A DNA stretch of 64,000 bases from Arthrobacter crystallopoietes. GTDB lineage: Bacteria; Actinomycetota; Actinomycetes; Actinomycetales; Micrococcaceae. Below are positions 9,007 to 19,167 of the stretch, piece by piece. Both the position numbers and the translations under genes were made by a program. The first letter of the stretch is position 1. Each line of letters opens with the position of its first letter. The stretch is taken from positions 4,154,001-4,218,000 of the forward strand of contig NZ_CP018863.1 of the NCBI RefSeq assembly GCF_002849715.1, read 5' to 3'. The notes beneath the pieces were generated by a model. It saw only the letters and a list, made by a program, of their open reading frames with translations. It was not told the DNA's origin and ran no database searches.

Positions 9007-9813
9007 GTGGCCGCCAAGAGTCAGGACCGCGAAACAAAGCGTCGCATTGCGCAGATGGAGGCCAAACGCGCCCTGCGCGCAGATCAAATCAAGCGGCGCA
9101 AGCGCGACAACGTTATCGGCGGCGTGGTGATCGCCGTCCTGGTCATCCTGGGTGTCCTGCTCCAGCTGACGGTATTCGGCACGAACCCCACGGCGCGCGA
9201 GGTTGACCAGGTACGCGAGGGTATCGAAGAGCCGATACCCGGCGACTCCGCCTCCCCTGATCCCGCCGGCGCACAAACGAACCCGGCCCATATCCCTTCC
9301 GCGGACCTGGCGCGCGGCCAGGTGCTCACCGGCACTCTGTCCACCAGTGCCGGCGACATCGACGTGGAGCTCGACGGCGAGGCTGCGCCGCAGGCCGTTT
9401 CGGTGTTCAAGTCCCTGGCCGGCGAGGGCTTTTTCGCAGGCAAGACGTGCCACCGCCTCACTACTGCCGCTTCCATGGGCGTGCTCCAGTGCGGCTCTGT
9501 GGACGGCCAAGGCGGCGGCGACCCGGAGTTCCAGTGGGGTCCGGTCGAAAATTCGCCGGAATCCGGCCTGTATCCTGCCGGTACCATTGCCGTCGCCCGC
9601 GGCCAGAGCACATTCAGCAACGGCAGCCAGTTCTTCATTGCCTACAAAGACAGCACGATTCCGCAAGATACCGGTGGCTACACGATTATGGGTAAGGTAA
9701 CCACAGGCCTCGACGTGATCCAGGAGATTGCCGACGGCGGCGTCAAAGAAGCCGGGAGCCAGGACGGACAACCTAAAATACCAGTAACGATTGATGCGTT
9801 TACTCTAGATTGA
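9007..9813 (+). CDS. ppiB: Membrane-anchored cyclophilin-type peptidyl-prolyl isomerase
   Basis: The product (268 aa) has a short basic cytoplasmic N-terminus (KRALRADQIKRRKRD), one membrane segment (about residues 36-54), a Ser/Pro linker and an extracytoplasmic cyclophilin domain (about 95-268). The domain retains the catalytic-loop Arg in KTCHRLTTAASMGVLQCG and the NGSQFFIAYKDS motif, but the classical FMIQGG is replaced by MGVLQCG. The same replacement occurs in mycobacterial PpiB (Rv2582), which also neighbours relA. The enzyme is expected to assist folding of secreted proteins. GTG 9007 follows GAAGGAAGG. Whether full isomerase activity survives the substitution is uncertain. Confidence 0.9.
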   Translation: MAAKSQDRETKRRIAQMEAKRALRADQIKRRKRDNVIGGVVIAVLVILGVLLQLTVFGTNPTAREVDQVREGIEEPIPGDSASPDPAGAQTNPAHIPSADLARGQVLTGTLSTSAGDIDVELDGEAAPQAVSVFKSLAGEGFFAGKTCHRLTTAASMGVLQCGSVDGQGGGDPEFQWGPVENSPESGLYPAGTIAVARGQSTFSNGSQFFIAYKDSTIPQDTGGYTIMGKVTTGLDVIQEIADGGVKEAGSQDGQPKIPVTIDAFTLD

Positions 9814-9881
9814 TCTAGTGAAGTACCTGGTGCGCGCACCTGCGGTGGGTGCACCGAACAACGAGTGAAAGAGTTTTAGCG

Positions 9882-11321
9882 GTGACAGACAGTCAGAAAT
9901 CCGACGAAACAGTTGACGGCACGGCCTCCGAAACGCCCAAGCCGCCGACCCCGGCCAGCATGAAACCGTCCGCACGGCCACGCCCGACGCCGGCAGCAAT
10001 GGCACCGAAGCACGCTGCGGCCTCCACCGTACAGACCGTTGTCGCCGCTCCGCCGGTGCACAGCACACCGCTTTCCGAAGCTGCCAAATGGGGCCGCGTT
10101 GCCGAGGACGGGCACGTTTTCCTGATTCTCGACGGCGAAGAACACCCCGTCGGGCAGTATCCGGACGCCCCGGCCGACGAGGCGCTGGCCTACTTTGTGC
10201 GCAAATATGACGACGCCGCCGCGCAGGCAGCGCTCCTGGAGCAGCGGGTGGAGGCAAAGGCGCCTTCCACCGACATGCACAAGACCCTTGAGCACCTGCG
10301 GGCACAGGTCGCGGAGCGCCACATGGTCGGGGACATTCCGGCTCTGGAGGCACGGCTCGACAGCCTCGATACCGCGATCGCAGCGCTGCAGCGCAGTGAA
10401 AAGGACGCGCAGGAAGCGCAGCGCTCCGCCGAACTGGCTGCACGTGAGGCCATCGTTGCCGAAGCGGAGTCAATCGCAGGCAAGGACCCTGCCACGGTGC
10501 AGTGGAAGACCAGCAGTGCACGGATGAATGAGCTGTTCGAAAGCTGGAAGAGCGCGCAGAAGAACGGCATCCGGCTGGGCCGCGGCACCGAGGATGCGTT
10601 GTGGAAACGCTTCCGGTCCGCACGCACCGTCTTTGACCGCCACCGCCGTGCCTACTTCAGCCAACTGGACAACGACAATGCTGCGGCCAAGGCGGCCAAG
10701 GAAGCATTGATCGCGCGTGCCGAGGAGCTCTCGAACTCCACCGACTGGGGCCCGACCGCCGGCGAGTACCGCCATCTGATGGACGAATGGAAGGCTTCCA
10801 AGCGTGCCAGCCGCAAGGACGACGACGCGCTCTGGGCTCGTTTCCGTGCCGCCCAGGACAAATTCTTTGCCGCACGCCAAGCAGCCAACCAAGCCATCGA
10901 TCAGGAGTATGCCGCCAATCTGGTGGTCAAGGAAGCTCTCGTAGCCGAGGCCCAGGCACTGCTCCCGATTACCGATCTCGGCGCCGCCAAAAAGGCTCTC
11001 CAGTCCATCAGGGACCGCTGGGAAGAAGCCGGCAAGGTCCCGCGCGGGGACATGCAGCGGATCGACGGAGGCCTGCGCAAGGTCGAAGACGCTGTCAAGG
11101 CAGCCGAAGACGATCAGTGGCGGCGCAGCAACCCGGAGACCAAGGCGCGCACCAACAGTGCGTTGAACCAGCTGGAGACGGCCATTGCCGGACTCGAAGA
11201 GGACCTGTCCAAGGCTGAACGCCAAGGCGATGAGCGGAAGATCGCCGCCGCCCGCGAGGCTCTCGAGGCCCGTCGGCAGTGGCTGGATACCTTGCAGAAA
11301 TCGGCACAGGACTTCTCCTGA
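9882..11321 (+). CDS. DUF349 repeat protein
   Basis: The product (479 aa) has a disordered Pro/Ala/Thr-rich N-terminus (about 1-75), a conserved WGRVAEDGHVFLILDGEEH element near residue 68, and then a long, highly charged alpha-helical region. At least three DUF349 repeats are visible with the W-[KR] signature: LFESWKSAQKNGIR with LWKRFRSAR, LMDEWKASKRASRK with LWARFRAAQ, and IRDRWEEAGKVPRGD. The family is cytosolic and of unknown biochemical function. The gene sits between the cyclophilin and rel, as in related actinobacteria. GTG 9882 gives MTDSQKSDE; it has only a weak upstream Shine-Dalgarno sequence, so the start is moderately certain. Confidence 0.85.
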   Translation: MTDSQKSDETVDGTASETPKPPTPASMKPSARPRPTPAAMAPKHAAASTVQTVVAAPPVHSTPLSEAAKWGRVAEDGHVFLILDGEEHPVGQYPDAPADEALAYFVRKYDDAAAQAALLEQRVEAKAPSTDMHKTLEHLRAQVAERHMVGDIPALEARLDSLDTAIAALQRSEKDAQEAQRSAELAAREAIVAEAESIAGKDPATVQWKTSSARMNELFESWKSAQKNGIRLGRGTEDALWKRFRSARTVFDRHRRAYFSQLDNDNAAAKAAKEALIARAEELSNSTDWGPTAGEYRHLMDEWKASKRASRKDDDALWARFRAAQDKFFAARQAANQAIDQEYAANLVVKEALVAEAQALLPITDLGAAKKALQSIRDRWEEAGKVPRGDMQRIDGGLRKVEDAVKAAEDDQWRRSNPETKARTNSALNQLETAIAGLEEDLSKAERQGDERKIAAAREALEARRQWLDTLQKSAQDFS

Positions 11322-11378
11322 ACAATCCAGCCGAATAACTGACCGGGCCGCATAAAGCACCCGATCTACACATCGTCT

Positions 11379-11417
11379 GAGGGCGGATCCGCTTTTCCAC
11401 AGAGAGGTTCCGCCCTC
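11379..11417 (+). terminator. Hairpin after the DUF349 gene
   Basis: GAGGGCGGA pairs with TCCGCCCTC across a 21-nt loop, followed by TCTCGTTGG. It lies between the DUF349 stop and the next + strand gene. Confidence 0.5.
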
Positions 11418-11452
11418 TCTCGTTGGTCGGCAGGCTTTGACAAGCTGGCATC

Positions 11453-12097
11453 ATGACCACGGGAGAGCACCGGCAGCAGCCATCGACTACCATTCCCGCC
11501 CCCGTCCCCCAGGCAGGCGGCCTGCACTATGCCGGGCGACCGTTCAGCCTGGCCGAGCTACAGGCCATGGCAATCGATGGCCTGGTGGTCAACGTTTACG
11601 GTCCTGCCTACGTCAGCACCGGCGAACCCGTAACCTCCGTCCACCGTGCGTTGGCTGCACATGCCGCCCTGCCGCAGCCCATCCGGCACAAGGTGGTGCT
11701 CGGGAGGCTGACGGCAGCTTGGGTCTATGGCTGCTCGCCGCCGGGCAATAAGATCACCGTCCTGCTCGACCACCGCTACCGGGCCACCTCACAGGGGAGG
11801 CACCGAAGCATCCATCTGCACGAAGTGGCGCTGGGGCCGCTGGACACGTTAAATATCTCGGGCGTCCAGATCACTTCTCCCCTGAGGACGGCGCTGGACA
11901 TCGCGGTCTATGCCCGCGACGAAGACGCGGTCCGGATCCTGCTCGCCTTGTCCTCCGACCCCAGGCTGAAGTGCCCCCTGGGCTACATCCGGCAGGCCCT
12001 GCAGATCCGCGAGAGGATGCCGGGCAAGAACGTGGCCCTCCGGCGTCTGGCAGCTGCACTGGACTTGCGCAAGCAGCAAGCCAGAGGAACCGCTTAG
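11453..12097 (+). CDS. AbiEi-antitoxin-like protein of unknown function
   Basis: The product (214 aa) is cytosolic. Its layout resembles orphan AbiEi/COG5340-type proteins of actinobacteria: an N-terminal [20 protein letters not shown] wing, then [15 protein letters not shown], then the motif [18 protein letters not shown]. These proteins are related to type IV antitoxins but usually occur without an adjacent AbiEii nucleotidyltransferase, and none is present here. The 3' end overlaps the convergent rel gene by 4 nt. It is probably expressed alone after the upstream hairpin. The family placement is from remembered motif resemblance and is tentative; the function is unknown. Confidence 0.6.
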   Translation: MTTGEHRQQPSTTIPAPVPQAGGLHYAGRPFSLAELQAMAIDGLVVNVYGPAYVSTGEPVTSVHRALAAHAALPQPIRHKVVLGRLTAAWVYGCSPPGNKITVLLDHRYRATSQGRHRSIHLHEVALGPLDTLNISGVQITSPLRTALDIAVYARDEDAVRILLALSSDPRLKCPLGYIRQALQIRERMPGKNVALRRLAAALDLRKQQARGTA

Positions 12098-14535
12098 ATA
12101 CGGCGCCGGGCGTCCGTCGTGCGGTACACGTCGAACACTCCGTCGATACGGCGGACCGCGCTGAGGACATGGCTCAGATACTTCGGATCCCCCATCTCGA
12201 AAGAGAACCGCGAGATCGCCAGACGGTCGCTGGAGGTGTGTACCGTGGCGGAGAGGATGTTTACGTGGTTCTCGGCCAGCACGCGCGTCACATCGGAGAG
12301 CAGGCTCTTGCGGTCCAGCGCCTCGACCTGGATCTCGACGAGGAAAACGCTGGACTTGGTCGGCGCCCACTCAACTTCCACGATCCGCCCGGGCTGGTCC
12401 CTCAGGTCGGAAACGTTCCGGCAGTCGGAGCGGTGGACGGACACGCCGGATCCCCGCGTCACAAACCCGATAATCGGATCCGGCGGCACCGGCGTACAGC
12501 AGCGCGCCAGCTTCACCCAGACATCGCCCACGCCGACCACGGTCACACCGGAGTCCGAGGTTTTCGGGCGTTTGGGGGCGGTGGAGATCGGAGCTTCCAT
12601 CTCTTCGGCCGCCTCTGTGCCGCCAAGCAACGCCACCAGGTGTTCGATGACGTTCTGGGCAGAAGAATGGCCGTCCCCGACCGCAGCGTAGAGCGCGGCG
12701 ATGTCCTGATGGTGCATTTCCTGCGCCACAGCCATCAGGGCGTCATGCGTCATCATCTTCTGCAGCGGCAGGTTCTGCTTCCGCATGGCCTTGGTGAGCT
12801 GGTCCTTGCCCTTTTCGATCGCCTCTTCGCGGCGTTCCTTGGTGAACCACTGCCTGATCTTGTTGCGGGCCCGAGGACTCTTGACGAAGCCCTGCCAGTC
12901 CTGGCTCGGCCCCGCCCCTTCGGCCTTCGAGGTGAAGATTTCAACCCAGTCGCCATGGTTGAGCTCGCTGTTCAACGGGACAAGCTTCCCGTTGACACGT
13001 GCACCGATGGTGCGGTGGCCTACTTCGGTATGGACCGCGTAGGCGAAGTCCACCGGCGTTGATCCCGCCGGCAACGCCATGACCTCGCCCTTGGGCGTGA
13101 AGACAAACACCTCGCGGGCGTTGATTTCGAAGCGCAGCGAATCGAGGAACTCTGCCGGATCGGAGGTTTCCTGTTGCCAGTCCACCAGGCTCCGAAGCCA
13201 GCCCATGTCGCCGCCGTCGGCCGCTGTGCCGGAGTTTTTCGCCGCGTCCTTATATTTCCAGTGCGCGGCCACGCCATATTCGGCCCGGCGGTGCATCTCG
13301 TAGGTCCGGATCTGGATCTCCACCGGCTTGCCGCCCGGACCGATCACTGTGGTGTGCAGCGACTGGTACATATTGAACTTCGGCATGGCGATGTAGTCTT
13401 TGAACCGCCCGGGCAGCGGGTTCCACCGCGCATGAAGCGCGCCGAGCGTGGCGTAACAATCGCGCACGCTGTCCACCAGGACACGGATCCCCATCAGGTC
13501 GTGGATGTCGTCGAAATCCTTACCTCGAACGATCATCTTCTGGTAGATGGAGTAGTAGTGCTTCGGGCGCCCGGTGATCGTCGCCTTGATCTTCACCGCA
13601 CGCAGATCGTCGCCGATCTTGGTTCGGAGCATGGTCAGGTACTTCTCGCGCTCCGGCGTGCGCTCCCCCACCATGCGCACGATCTCCTCGTACACCTTGG
13701 GGTGCAGCGCCGCGAAGGACAGGTCCTCGAGCTCCCATTTGATGGTGTTCATGCCCAGCCGGTGCGCCAGCGGGGCGAAAATTTCCAGCGTCTCGCGGGC
13801 CTTCTTGGCAGAGGACTCCGGCGACACGAAACGCCAGGTCCGGGCATTGTGCAGACGGTCCGCAAGCTTGATGACCAGGACGCGGATGTCCTTGGCCATT
13901 GCCACAACCATTTTCCGCACGGTCTCCGACTGCGCGGCGTCGCCGAACTGGACTTTGTCCAGTTTGGTCACGCCGTCGACCAGCATGGCGACCTCGGCTC
14001 CGAACTCTGCACGTAGCTGGTCAAGGGTGTATTCGGTATCCTCGACCGTGTCATGCAGCAGTGCGGCGGCAAGGGTCGTCCCGGTCATGCCCAGTTCGGC
14101 CAGGATGGTGGCGACGGCTACCGGGTGCGTGATGTAGGGGTCGCCGCTCTTGCGCTTCTGGCCCCGATGGCTGCGCTCGGCAACTACGAACGCCCGGTGG
14201 ATCAGGTCGAAGTCCTCGCGCGGGTTGTTTGCCCGCACCGTGCGCAGCAATGGTTCGAGGATCGGCGAGTAGCCGGCGGAGCCGCGTCCGGTCAGCCGTG
14301 CCAACCGGGACATGGTGCGTTCGCGCCGTCCCGGGAACGAATTCCGGACCGGTGCCTGGTCCGGAACGGCCTGTTGTGGCGAGGGCACAACAACAGGACC
14401 GGGCCCCGGCTTTACCGCCGAATTGGGACCCTGGTCCGTAGGCCTGCCGTTCTCTGCCAATCCTGCCCCGCTTTCCTGCCGGCAACGAGGGAGGAGTGCT
14501 CCAGCCCGCGTTGTACCTGACAACAGATACATCAT
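12094..14535 (-). CDS. rel: Bifunctional (p)ppGpp synthetase/hydrolase (long RSH)
   Basis: This 813-aa RelA/SpoT homologue makes and degrades the stringent-response alarmone from GTP and ATP. Domain order is the HD hydrolase (intact HD pair at residues 161-162 in [13 protein letters not shown]), synthetase ([53 protein letters not shown]), TGS ([16 protein letters not shown]), then a Cys-containing linker ([19 protein letters not shown]) and ACT at the C-terminus. Both catalytic domains look intact. The first 75 or so residues are Pro/Gly-rich and outside the conserved core. ATG 14535 has no Shine-Dalgarno sequence; a TTG near 14457 or ATG 14316 (MSRLARLTG) are alternatives. Confidence 0.95.
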   Translation of the reverse strand: MMYLLSGTTRAGALLPRCRQESGAGLAENGRPTDQGPNSAVKPGPGPVVVPSPQQAVPDQAPVRNSFPGRRERTMSRLARLTGRGSAGYSPILEPLLRTVRANNPREDFDLIHRAFVVAERSHRGQKRKSGDPYITHPVAVATILAELGMTGTTLAAALLHDTVEDTEYTLDQLRAEFGAEVAMLVDGVTKLDKVQFGDAAQSETVRKMVVAMAKDIRVLVIKLADRLHNARTWRFVSPESSAKKARETLEIFAPLAHRLGMNTIKWELEDLSFAALHPKVYEEIVRMVGERTPEREKYLTMLRTKIGDDLRAVKIKATITGRPKHYYSIYQKMIVRGKDFDDIHDLMGIRVLVDSVRDCYATLGALHARWNPLPGRFKDYIAMPKFNMYQSLHTTVIGPGGKPVEIQIRTYEMHRRAEYGVAAHWKYKDAAKNSGTAADGGDMGWLRSLVDWQQETSDPAEFLDSLRFEINAREVFVFTPKGEVMALPAGSTPVDFAYAVHTEVGHRTIGARVNGKLVPLNSELNHGDWVEIFTSKAEGAGPSQDWQGFVKSPRARNKIRQWFTKERREEAIEKGKDQLTKAMRKQNLPLQKMMTHDALMAVAQEMHHQDIAALYAAVGDGHSSAQNVIEHLVALLGGTEAAEEMEAPISTAPKRPKTSDSGVTVVGVGDVWVKLARCCTPVPPDPIIGFVTRGSGVSVHRSDCRNVSDLRDQPGRIVEVEWAPTKSSVFLVEIQVEALDRKSLLSDVTRVLAENHVNILSATVHTSSDRLAISRFSFEMGDPKYLSHVLSAVRRIDGVFDVYRTTDARRRI

Positions 14536-14591
14536 CCGATCGTTCTAGTCTATGCCCCACAAGACACGGCTTTCACACGTATGCAGAGCAG

Positions 14592-14629
14592 AAAGGCCGG
14601 TTGCCACCGATGAGTGGCAACCGGCCTTT
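14592..14629 (-). terminator. Strong terminator of the yajC-secD-secF operon
   Basis: A perfect 16-bp stem, AAAGGCCGGTTGCCAC / GTGGCAACCGGCCTTT, has a 6-nt loop and lies 12 nt past the secF stop. On the - strand the stem ends in CCTTT, giving a short U run. Confidence 0.9.
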
Positions 14630-14641
14630 ATCAAGGGCCTG

Positions 14642-15649
14642 CTATACGGTAACCTCGTCGCTTTCCGACGACTCATGACGCCGGCGGGCTTCAACCCGCT
14701 TGGCCTGCTTCACCAAGGCCGGCTCCTTCGCGCGCAGCCACGCATACATCGGGGCCGCAATGAAGACCGTTGTCACGGTGCCGATGATGATGCCGATAAA
14801 GAGGGACAGAGACAGGTCCCGGAGCGTGCCCGCACCGAGCAGCATCGCCCCGATAAAGAGAATCGACGCGACCGGCAGGACGCCCACTACGGACGTATTG
14901 ATCGACCTGACCAAAGTCTGGTTGACGGCAAGGTTGACCTCCTCCGAGAACGTCCGTTTGGTGGACTTGTCAATGTTCTCGGTATTCTCCCGGACCTTGT
15001 CGAAGACCACCACCGTGTCATACAGCGAGTAACTCAGGACCGTCAGGAAGCCGATGATGGCCGACGGAGTCACTTCGAAGTCGCTCAGAGAATAGAGGCC
15101 GGCAGTCACGATCAGGACCACCGTCATACCGGACAAGGCGGCTACGGACATCTTCCAAGTACGGAAGTATATAGCCATCATCACCGCTGCCAGGGCGACA
15201 AATACCACCAGTCCCCAGATTGCCTGACGGGTCACGTCCTGACCCCACGTGGGTCCTACGAAGGTTGACGTCACCTGGTCCGGTTCTACCTCGTACGCCT
15301 CGATCAAGGCGTCGCGGACGGCCAGTGTCTGGTCATCGGAGAGCTGTTCCGTCTGGATCCGCATCGTGTTGGGCGCAATGTTCGTTACCTGCGGTACCAG
15401 TCCCGGCTCAACCGAGGTGACGGCCTCTTCGCCCCGGGAGATATCGGTGTTTTCCGTTGCCGAGACCGTAAATTCGGAACCGCCCCGGAAGTCGATGCCG
15501 AGGTTGAAACCGCCCTTGACGACCGGCACGATGATTGAAATCAGGATAGCTACCGCCGCGATCAGGAACCACAGCTTGTACTTCTGCACAAAGGGGTAGG
15601 AGCGCTTGCCGGTGTATAGGTCATTACCGAATGTTGCCAAGCTGGGCAT
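14642..15649 (-). CDS. secF: Protein translocase subunit SecF
   Basis: The product (335 aa) has six expected membrane segments. TM1 is FLIAAVAILISIIVPVV, followed by the conserved GIDFRGGSEFTV motif after the first membrane span and the DFEVTPSAIIGFLTVLSYS-YDTVVVFDKVREN region of TM4-5. With SecD it uses the proton-motive force to complete preprotein export through SecYEG. Its ATG overlaps the secD stop (TAATG), showing translational coupling. A charged C-terminal tail follows TM6. The operon ends at the hairpin just downstream. Confidence 0.96.
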   Translation of the reverse strand: MPSLATFGNDLYTGKRSYPFVQKYKLWFLIAAVAILISIIVPVVKGGFNLGIDFRGGSEFTVSATENTDISRGEEAVTSVEPGLVPQVTNIAPNTMRIQTEQLSDDQTLAVRDALIEAYEVEPDQVTSTFVGPTWGQDVTRQAIWGLVVFVALAAVMMAIYFRTWKMSVAALSGMTVVLIVTAGLYSLSDFEVTPSAIIGFLTVLSYSLYDTVVVFDKVRENTENIDKSTKRTFSEEVNLAVNQTLVRSINTSVVGVLPVASILFIGAMLLGAGTLRDLSLSLFIGIIIGTVTTVFIAAPMYAWLRAKEPALVKQAKRVEARRRHESSESDEVTV

Positions 15650-17382
15650 TAGTTGCTCTCCTTATCCGAGCCACGTCCCGGGACAGAAGCCGAGCGTTCC
15701 TTCTCAGCTGCGGCCCTCCGTTCGGCAATCGTCTGGCGTCTGCTCGCTTCTGCCGCGGCTTTGGCATTCTTCGTCCGGACCTTCGGCTGGGCCTCGCCCG
15801 GCTGGCGGATCCTGCCGGCACCGCGGTACAGCGGAACGGCTCCCAGCAGCTTCGGATCCAGCCCGGAGAACCTGTGGCCTTCACCGAAGAATTTCGTACG
15901 CGCCAGCAGCTGCATGACCGGGTGCGTGAAGAGGTAAACGACCGCGAGGTCGGCTAGTGCTGTCAGGCCCAAGGTGAATGCGAAACCGCGGACGTTGCCG
16001 ACGGCGACGAAGTAGAGCACGACGGCGGCAAGCAGGTTGACCGCCTTCGAAGCCAGCACGGTCCGTTGTGCCCGCTTCCAGCCATTGTCGACGGCGGACA
16101 CCAGGCCGCGTCCGTCGCGAAGCTCATCGCGGATACGTTCGAAGTAGACGATGAATGAGTCTGCCGTCTGGCCAATGGCAACAATCAGACCCGCAACACC
16201 TGCGAGGGAAAGCCGGTAGTTCTCGGTCCACCCAAGCAACGCAATCGCCAGATAAGTCAAGAACCCTGCCACAACCAGTGAGGCGATGGTGACAAACCCG
16301 AGCATGCGGTACTGGAACAGCGAGTAGACGGCAACCAGGGCCAGACCAATCAAGCCGGCGATGATGCCCATGCGCAGCTGTTCGTCACCCAGGGTTGCGG
16401 AAATCTGCATTTCGCTCTGGATCTCGAAGCTGATCGGCAGGGCACCGTACTTGAGTTGCTCGGACAGCGCGCGGGCGGACTCTTCCGTGAAGTTACCCGT
16501 AATCTGCGGTTTGCCATCGGGAATCACAGCATTGGTTGTCGGAGCCGAAATGACGGTGCCATCGAGGACAATGGCGAACTGGTTCTGTACACCGGTCATT
16601 CCGAAGAGGCGTTCGGTAACCTTCTTGAAGGTCTGCGTGCCCTCTTCATTGAATTCGATGTTGACGGCCCACTGGTTCAGCGACTGACCCTGAGTACCGC
16701 GGACCTGCCCAAAGCTGGCGGTCGCGATATTGGTACCGGGTACCTCGACCGGGCCGAGAATGTACTTCATCCCGGTATCAGGCTCACACGCCACCATGGG
16801 CTGATCCGCCGGCGCACGCTCTTCGGTAGCAGCAGCAACGGCCGCCGGATCCGTGCAGTCCAAGGCCTCGAACTTCTGATACAGCTCCGGCGTAATCCAG
16901 TTCAGATCGCTGGCGTCCGTCGGCTCAGCCGTTGGCTCCGGCAGTTCCTCTTCCGGTGTGCGGCTTTCTTCCGGAACTGCTGCTCCTTGGCTTCCGGCGA
17001 GGACGGGCCGGAACTCCATCGCGGCGGAGGCCTGGATGAGCTCCCTGGTCTTTGCATCGGGGACACCGGGCAGGCTGACTACAACGTTGCGGCCCGACTG
17101 GGTGCTGATTTCGGCCTCGGCGACGCCGGAGCCGTCGACACGCTGGCGGATAATTTCCACGGCTTGTGTCAGTTGCTCGGCAGAAATTTGATCACCGCCG
17201 CCTTGGACCTGCGGAGCCAGAATCATCTGCGTTCCGCCCTCAAGGTCCAGCGCCAGCTTCGGCGCCCAGGTGGCTTGGCTGGACATGACCCCGCCGGCGA
17301 GAGCGGCGGTGAGGACGGCAAATAGGACACCTAGCCAGACCAAGGTCCGTTTGGCTGCGGTGGTGTGACCGGATCGTGCCAT
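15649..17382 (-). CDS. secD: Protein translocase subunit SecD
   Basis: The product is 577 aa. TM1 is near the N-terminus (LVWLGVLFAVLTAALAGGVM), followed by LALDLEGGTQMIL, the SecD D1 motif. A large periplasmic-equivalent P1 domain includes an acidic Glu/Pro-rich insertion (PEESRTPEEELPEPTAEPTD). Five further TMs carry the RND-type GLIVAIGQTADSFIVYFERI and EELRDGRG-like segments. The C-terminal tail is long and basic/Ala-rich. ATG 17382 is chosen because GAGAGAAAGA precedes it at suitable spacing; an in-frame ATG at 17400 is less likely. A 108-nt gap separates it from yajC. Confidence 0.95.
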   Translation of the reverse strand: MARSGHTTAAKRTLVWLGVLFAVLTAALAGGVMSSQATWAPKLALDLEGGTQMILAPQVQGGGDQISAEQLTQAVEIIRQRVDGSGVAEAEISTQSGRNVVVSLPGVPDAKTRELIQASAAMEFRPVLAGSQGAAVPEESRTPEEELPEPTAEPTDASDLNWITPELYQKFEALDCTDPAAVAAATEERAPADQPMVACEPDTGMKYILGPVEVPGTNIATASFGQVRGTQGQSLNQWAVNIEFNEEGTQTFKKVTERLFGMTGVQNQFAIVLDGTVISAPTTNAVIPDGKPQITGNFTEESARALSEQLKYGALPISFEIQSEMQISATLGDEQLRMGIIAGLIGLALVAVYSLFQYRMLGFVTIASLVVAGFLTYLAIALLGWTENYRLSLAGVAGLIVAIGQTADSFIVYFERIRDELRDGRGLVSAVDNGWKRAQRTVLASKAVNLLAAVVLYFVAVGNVRGFAFTLGLTALADLAVVYLFTHPVMQLLARTKFFGEGHRFSGLDPKLLGAVPLYRGAGRIRQPGEAQPKVRTKNAKAAAEASRRQTIAERRAAAEKERSASVPGRGSDKESN

Positions 17383-17490
17383 TGATGATCTTTCTCTCAT
17401 CAGCTTTGGCCGGCGGTGCTAGTGCACCTGTGTGACAACCAGGCAGGGCTCTGCCCTACCCGGTGCCGCGTCGACAAAGCCGTTATCGGC

Positions 17491-17940
17491 CTACTTGTTG
17501 TCTTTGTTGTTTTCTTCGTTGAGACGGTTCAACGGGTCCTCCGCCGGCTCCGAAGCGGGAGCGGTGCCGCTGTTCTCGCCCGTCAACGCCGAGGCATCGT
17601 CCGGTACAGCAGGACTTTCGGTGTCGACTACTTCGTTGACAGCCTGCGTATGGACGGTGGCCGTATTGCCCGGCGACAGCTCAATGACAACCTTGTTCTC
17701 GTCGCGGTCCACGGAGACAACGGTGCCGTACAGACCGAACGCGGTCATAACCTGGGCGCCCGGATGCATTTTTTCCTGCAGCGCTTCAGCCTTTTCCCGC
17801 ATCTGGGCCTGGGCCTTCTTCTGCTTGCGGAACATCATGAAGATGAGCAGGCCGAAGATCACGAACAACGCGATGGTCATGAAATCGATGCCACCGCCCT
17901 GCGGCTGCGCGTTGCTGGCGGTCAAGACGTTTTCGAACAC
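17491..17940 (-). CDS. yajC: Preprotein translocase accessory subunit YajC
   Basis: The product (149 aa) has one N-terminal membrane segment (FMTIALFVIFGLLIFMMFRK), the charged KKAQAQMREKAEALQEKM stretch, and the YajC core GAQVMTAFGLYGTVVSVDRD. The C-terminal 50 residues are acidic, low-complexity and variable. YajC associates with SecDF. It starts with GTG at 17940. It is first in the yajC-secD-secF set and lies 144 nt below ruvB, so it may be read from the ruv operon or from its own promoter. Confidence 0.92.
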   Translation of the reverse strand: MFENVLTASNAQPQGGGIDFMTIALFVIFGLLIFMMFRKQKKAQAQMREKAEALQEKMHPGAQVMTAFGLYGTVVSVDRDENKVVIELSPGNTATVHTQAVNEVVDTESPAVPDDASALTGENSGTAPASEPAEDPLNRLNEENNKDNK

Positions 17941-18084
17941 AGAGTTGTTCCGTTCCTTGTTCTGGGTTGAGCCCGAGGTGGCCGGGCCCAGCGGTCTACG
18001 CCGGCATCACCGCGGCCTGAACGGCCCCAGGATGTGCCCGGCATCTCCACTATTCTACGCGTCGTGGCAAACCGGCGCGCATCT

Positions 18085-19167
18085 TCAGTTGTCGGAGAAA
18101 TCTGTTTCGTCTTCGGCCAGTACGGTAAACAGGTCAGCACCCGTCCGGACCGCCGATTCCGGCATCTCGATCCCCAGATGAGCCCAGGCGGCCGCAGTGG
18201 CTACGCGCCCTCTCGGAGTGCGGCCCAGCAGCCCTTCACGGACCAGATACGGTTCCGCCACCGTTTCAACGGTCTCGGTCTCCTCCCCCACGGCGATCGC
18301 CAACGTGGACAGCCCAACAGGTCCGCCCCCAAATTTGGTGATCAACGCGCTGAGCACCGAGCGGTCGAGACGGTCCAGCCCGCGGGCATCCACTTCATAC
18401 ATGTCCAGCGCCGCGGCCGCCGTCCGGGCATCGATTTCCTCCACGCCGTGGACCAGCGCCCAGTCCCGGACGCGGCGCAACAACCTGTTGGCAATACGCG
18501 GCGTTCCACGGGAGCGACCGGCAATTTCCGCGAAACCGGCAGAATTGATCTTCAGATCGAGCAGCATGGCAGAGCGGCGAAGCACCAGTTCGAGCTCCTG
18601 GGTTGAATAGAACTCCAGATGCCCGGTAAATCCGAAGCGGTCGCGCAGCGGCCCGGGCAGCAGGCCCGCCCTCGTGGTAGCGCCGACCAAAGTGAAGGGC
18701 GGCAGGTCCAGCGGAATCGCCGTCGCCCCAGCTCCCTTGCCGACTATGATGTCCACCCGGAAATCCTCCATGGCCATATAGAGCATTTCTTCGGCGGGAC
18801 GGGACATGCGGTGGATTTCGTCCAGAAACAGAATCTCACCCTCTGTCAGCGAAGACAGAATGGCAGCCAGGTCGCCGGCATGCTGGATGGCTGGTCCCGA
18901 GCTGATGCGCAGCGGCGCATTCATCTCGGCCGCAATAATCATGGCCAACGTGGTTTTTCCGAGACCGGGCGGGCCCGAGAGCAGAACGTGGTCCGCAGTC
19001 CGCTCCCGGATCCGGGAAGCTTCGAGCACCAGGGAGAGCTGCTGGCGAACCCGGGCCTGGCCCACAAAATCGGAGAGGTTCTTCGGGCGCAGCGCGGATT
19101 CAATGGCCCGCTCCTCCGCTTCCCCCGCCGCCGAAACCAGGGATTCGCGGTCTGCGTCGGAAGCCAT
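18085..19167 (-). CDS. ruvB: Holliday junction branch-migration motor RuvB
   Basis: The product (360 aa) is an AAA+ ATPase. Walker A is [15 protein letters not shown], Walker B is [10 protein letters not shown], sensor 1 lies in [20 protein letters not shown], and the C-terminal winged helix ends in [17 protein letters not shown]. RuvB hexamers drive branch migration when loaded by RuvA. The start overlaps the ruvA stop by 1 nt (TAATG), showing translational coupling. Confidence 0.97.
   Translation of the reverse strand: MASDADRESLVSAAGEAEERAIESALRPKNLSDFVGQARVRQQLSLVLEASRIRERTADHVLLSGPPGLGKTTLAMIIAAEMNAPLRISSGPAIQHAGDLAAILSSLTEGEILFLDEIHRMSRPAEEMLYMAMEDFRVDIIVGKGAGATAIPLDLPPFTLVGATTRAGLLPGPLRDRFGFTGHLEFYSTQELELVLRRSAMLLDLKINSAGFAEIAGRSRGTPRIANRLLRRVRDWALVHGVEEIDARTAAAALDMYEVDARGLDRLDRSVLSALITKFGGGPVGLSTLAIAVGEETETVETVAEPYLVREGLLGRTPRGRVATAAAWAHLGIEMPESAVRTGADLFTVLAEDETDFSDN

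Noticed and set aside
11453..12097. A type IV toxin-antitoxin system next to rel
   Set aside because: The protein has AbiEi-like motifs but no AbiEii nucleotidyltransferase toxin is adjacent.
13174..14016. Large + strand frame inside rel
   Set aside because: It is the shadow of the synthetase and hydrolase domains of Rel and has no protein-like features.
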